In this document: in pieces, positions 9,209-11,115 of the stretch
Layout: every line of letters starts with the position of its first letter
Position numbering within the stretch: position 1 is the first letter of the stretch
Source of the DNA: Alphaproteobacteria bacterium
Lineage (GTDB): Bacteria > Pseudomonadota > Alphaproteobacteria > Bin95
Direction: 5' to 3'
Assembly: GCA_022822125.1 (NCBI GenBank)
Contig: JAJECF010000231.1
Location: forward strand, 1 to 11,115
DNA length: 11,115 bases
Position numbers and translations under genes: made by a program
The notes under the pieces: generated by a model
Database searches by the model: none
What the model saw: only the letters and a program-made list of their open reading frames with translations
What the model was told of the DNA's origin: nothing

Positions 9209-10900
9209 ATGGCTCGAAAAGGATTTCTGAACCCGCACTGGTCGCGGCGGCACTTCCTCCAGGGAAGCGCGGCGCTGGCTGCTGCGGGCGCCTACGGCCT
9301 GTCTTCGCGCAGGGCGAACGCCGCCATTCCGATGGAATATGACGGCTCGAAATTCCAGCTTGCGGCGACCGAACCGAACCCGAAATCCGGCGGCGTGCTG
9401 CGCTACGGCATCACCATGCGTCCGCCGCATCTCGACTTCCACCAGTCGGGCACGATCAACAATCTCGGCAGTCAGGCCTGCATGTACGACAACCTGATTC
9501 GCCATGACCCCCGCGACAGCGGACAGTCGATCATTCCCGACCTCGCCCATAGCTGGGAGATCTCCAAAGACGGCAAGACCTACACCTTCTTCCTGCGCAA
9601 GGGCGTGCTTTTCTCGGACGGGGCCGAGCTCACTTCCGCGGATGTGAAAGCCACCTTCGACCGCATCACCAAGCCGCCCGAGGGCATCAACATTCCGCGC
9701 AGCGCGCTGTTCACCTCGGTCGACGAGATCACCGCGCCCGACAAGCACACCGTCCAGTTCAAGCTGTCCGCGCCCAGGCCGCCGGCCTTCATCATGGGCG
9801 CGATCTCCAGCGGCTGGAACGGCATCGTGCGCAAGAAGACGCTGGAGGACAACAACTACAACCTGCGCAAGACCCTCGACGTCCCCGGCACCGGGCCGTT
9901 CCGCAGCGTCCGGCGCGTCGAGCAGGAAATCTGGGTCATGCAGAAGAACCCGGACTACTGGATGGAGGGTCTGCCCTATCTCGACGGCATCGAGTTCTAT
10001 CACGGCCTGCCCTTCTCGCCGGAACTCGGCTCCGCTTTCCTGGCGGGCCGGACGGATTACGCCCGCCTGATCGACCCGGTGACGCGCAGGGAAGCCGACA
10101 GCCGCGACGACATGACGGCGACCGACTACTATCAGAGCGTCATCCAGGCGGTCTGGCTCAATGCCGACCGCGAGCCCTTCAACGACCCGAGGGTGCGCCG
10201 GGCCATGCACCTGGTCTTCGACCGCCCGGTGCTCGTCGAGGCCGTCAAGGATGTGGCGCCGATGCTGGTCGGCGGCTTCATCTATCCGTTCTCGGATGTG
10301 GCGACGCCGACGGAGGAGCTTACCAAGCGCGTCGGCTACCAGCCGGACACGACGGCCTCCATCAAGGAAGCCAGGGCGCTGCTGGAGGCCGCCGGCCATG
10401 GCGATGGTCTCAAGGGGCTCGACTTCGTGGTGCGCGACGTGGCGACCTTCAAGATCTGGTCGCAGGCGGTCCAGGCGATGCTGGCGCAGGCGCTCAATAT
10501 CGAGTGCGAGCTGCGCACCGTCGTGGAGTCGGTCTGGTTCGACGACACCAATAACGGCAAGTTCGACCTTTCGGTCGGCGCCATCGTTTCGACTCTGATC
10601 GACCCGTCGGACTACTTCAACACCTGGTACGGCCCGAACGGCCCGCAGAACTACTCGCAGTGGGAGGACCCGCGCTTCACCGAGCTGCTGGCCGCCATCG
10701 ACAACGAGGTCGATCCGGTGAAGCGGCAGGAGGCGATCACCGCGGCCGAAATGGTGATGGAGGAAAACCCGCCGGTGCTCCCGATCTGCTGGGAGAAGAT
10801 CAACGACGGCTGGTACAACTATGTCAAGGGCCACAACCCCTACAACTATTTCGGCCTCTACGATGTCGGGCGGTTCGACACCTTCTGGCTCGACAAGTAG
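9209..10900 (+). CDS. Tat-exported family 5 solute-binding protein (importer B)
   Basis: This 563-residue periplasmic binding protein captures the substrate and delivers it to the importer B permeases. The N-terminus carries a twin-arginine signal, SRRHFLQ at 12-18, a hydrophobic Ala-rich stretch (19-30) and a likely signal peptidase site ANA|A at 36-39; there is no lipobox. The mature part begins its SBP_bac_5 fold with SGGVLRYGIT (60-69). It shows the family core LAHSWEISKDGKTYTF (112-127), LRKGVLFSDGAELTSADVKATF (129-150) and a Q/D/W-rich C-terminal half. ATG 9209 is supported by GGGAGGAG at 9197-9204. Family members bind oligopeptides, dipeptides, nickel chelates, opines, sugars or murein peptides, so the ligand is not assigned. 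It is divergent from the DppD-like ATPase gene and is followed by a strong terminator, so it appears to be transcribed as a single gene. Confidence 0.93.
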   Translation: MARKGFLNPHWSRRHFLQGSAALAAAGAYGLSSRRANAAIPMEYDGSKFQLAATEPNPKSGGVLRYGITMRPPHLDFHQSGTINNLGSQACMYDNLIRHDPRDSGQSIIPDLAHSWEISKDGKTYTFFLRKGVLFSDGAELTSADVKATFDRITKPPEGINIPRSALFTSVDEITAPDKHTVQFKLSAPRPPAFIMGAISSGWNGIVRKKTLEDNNYNLRKTLDVPGTGPFRSVRRVEQEIWVMQKNPDYWMEGLPYLDGIEFYHGLPFSPELGSAFLAGRTDYARLIDPVTRREADSRDDMTATDYYQSVIQAVWLNADREPFNDPRVRRAMHLVFDRPVLVEAVKDVAPMLVGGFIYPFSDVATPTEELTKRVGYQPDTTASIKEARALLEAAGHGDGLKGLDFVVRDVATFKIWSQAVQAMLAQALNIECELRTVVESVWFDDTNNGKFDLSVGAIVSTLIDPSDYFNTWYGPNGPQNYSQWEDPRFTELLAAIDNEVDPVKRQEAITAAEMVMEENPPVLPICWEKINDGWYNYVKGHNPYNYFGLYDVGRFDTFWLDK

Positions 10901-10941
10901 GTCCTGCCGAACGGTCCGCCGTGGCCGTATCGGAAAACTGC

Positions 10942-10973
10942 AAGCCCGCGCCCTCCCGGCGCGGGCTTTCTTT
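10942..10973 (+). terminator. Rho-independent terminator after the binding-protein gene
   Basis: AAGCCCGCGCC (10942-10952) and GGCGCGGGCTT (10958-10968) form a perfect 11-bp stem with loop CTCCC, followed by TCTTT. The stop codon of the binding protein is 41 bp upstream. The stem and T-rich tail make this a clear intrinsic terminator, isolating the gene from the mobile element that follows. Confidence 0.88.
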
Positions 10974-10974
10974 A

Positions 10975-11115
10975 GGGGATTATATACGAAAGTGCCCATT
11001 TAGGGGTTGACGCCTGATTCGGAGTGTGGCACTCTGTTTCCATAAATAGGGAGACAGGGTTATGGCAAGGAACGCGCCGGGCAAGCACTTCCGCAAGGGC
11101 ATGTCACTGGTCGAG
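10975..11115 (+). mobile_element. Left end of an insertion sequence, probably IS1595-like (partial)
   Basis: The base composition changes abruptly after the terminator: about 85 bp of AT-richer noncoding DNA (GGGGATTATATACGAAAGTG onward) leads to a transposase start at 11062. This left end also holds TTGACG at 11007-11012, a possible -35, and a small dyad GAGTG-TGG-CACTC at 11022-11034. The exact terminal inverted repeat and target duplication cannot be fixed because the right end is outside the window; the boundary near 10975 is an estimate. Family assignment rests on the first 18 transposase residues. Confidence 0.6.
11062..11115 (+). CDS. IS1595-like transposase (5' end only)
   Basis: Eighteen codons are present, reading MARNAPGKHFRKGMSLVE, and the frame runs off the window. 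A short basic N-terminus with a 'KG(M/I/L)SL.E' motif is what I know from IS1595-family (ISXO2-like) DDE transposases, where a zinc ribbon follows; that part is not visible here. AGGGAG at 11048-11053 lies 8 nt before the ATG. With so few residues the assignment is probable rather than certain. Whether the element is complete cannot be judged. Confidence 0.6.
   Translation, partial: MARNAPGKHFRKGMSLVE

Overview
The window reads as a high-GC proteobacterial chromosome segment, most likely alphaproteobacterial. This is inferred from the GC-rich third codon positions, the tight operon packing with ATGA/GTGA overlaps, a Tat-exported family 5 solute-binding protein and the protein sequences themselves. 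The species cannot be named from the sequence.

Layout. (1) Positions 1-3139, plus strand: the end of an oligopeptide/dipeptide/nickel-type (Opp/Dpp) ABC importer operon. It holds the last 44 codons of a DppB-like permease, a DppC-like permease, a DppD-like ATPase and a DppF-like ATPase. (2) Positions 3150-4960, minus strand: a two-gene cassette unrelated to transport. An AAA_21/RecF-like ATPase overlaps by 4 bp a small DUF4276-type protein with Toprim-like acidic motifs. It abuts the transporter operon tail to tail with a 10-bp gap. (3) Positions 4961-5119: a divergent control region with a long-spaced inverted repeat and a 9-codon upstream ORF carrying a strong Shine-Dalgarno sequence. (4) Positions 5120-10900: a second complete Opp/Dpp-type importer with unusual gene orientation. 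The DppB/DppC permeases are on plus, the DppF/DppD ATPases are on minus (converging on the permeases with an 18-bp gap), and a Tat-dependent solute-binding protein is on plus, divergent from the ATPases. (5) Positions 10942-10973: a strong intrinsic terminator after the binding protein. (6) From about 10975 to the window edge: the left end of an insertion sequence, probably IS1595-like, with the first 18 codons of its transposase.

How the genes work together. Each importer follows the family plan: a periplasmic binding protein, a heterodimeric permease channel and a heterodimeric ATPase motor. All four ATPases keep complete ABC motifs and a C-terminal four-cysteine motif like the one that binds a [4Fe-4S] cluster in characterised Dpp systems. 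The two DppD-like proteins have the same length and place every motif at the same residue, which points to paralogous transporters. The most interesting element is the ATPase plus Toprim-like pair. It resembles split OLD-type or PARIS-like ATPase/nuclease modules and is a candidate anti-phage or nucleic-acid-surveillance system. That function is inferred, not demonstrated.
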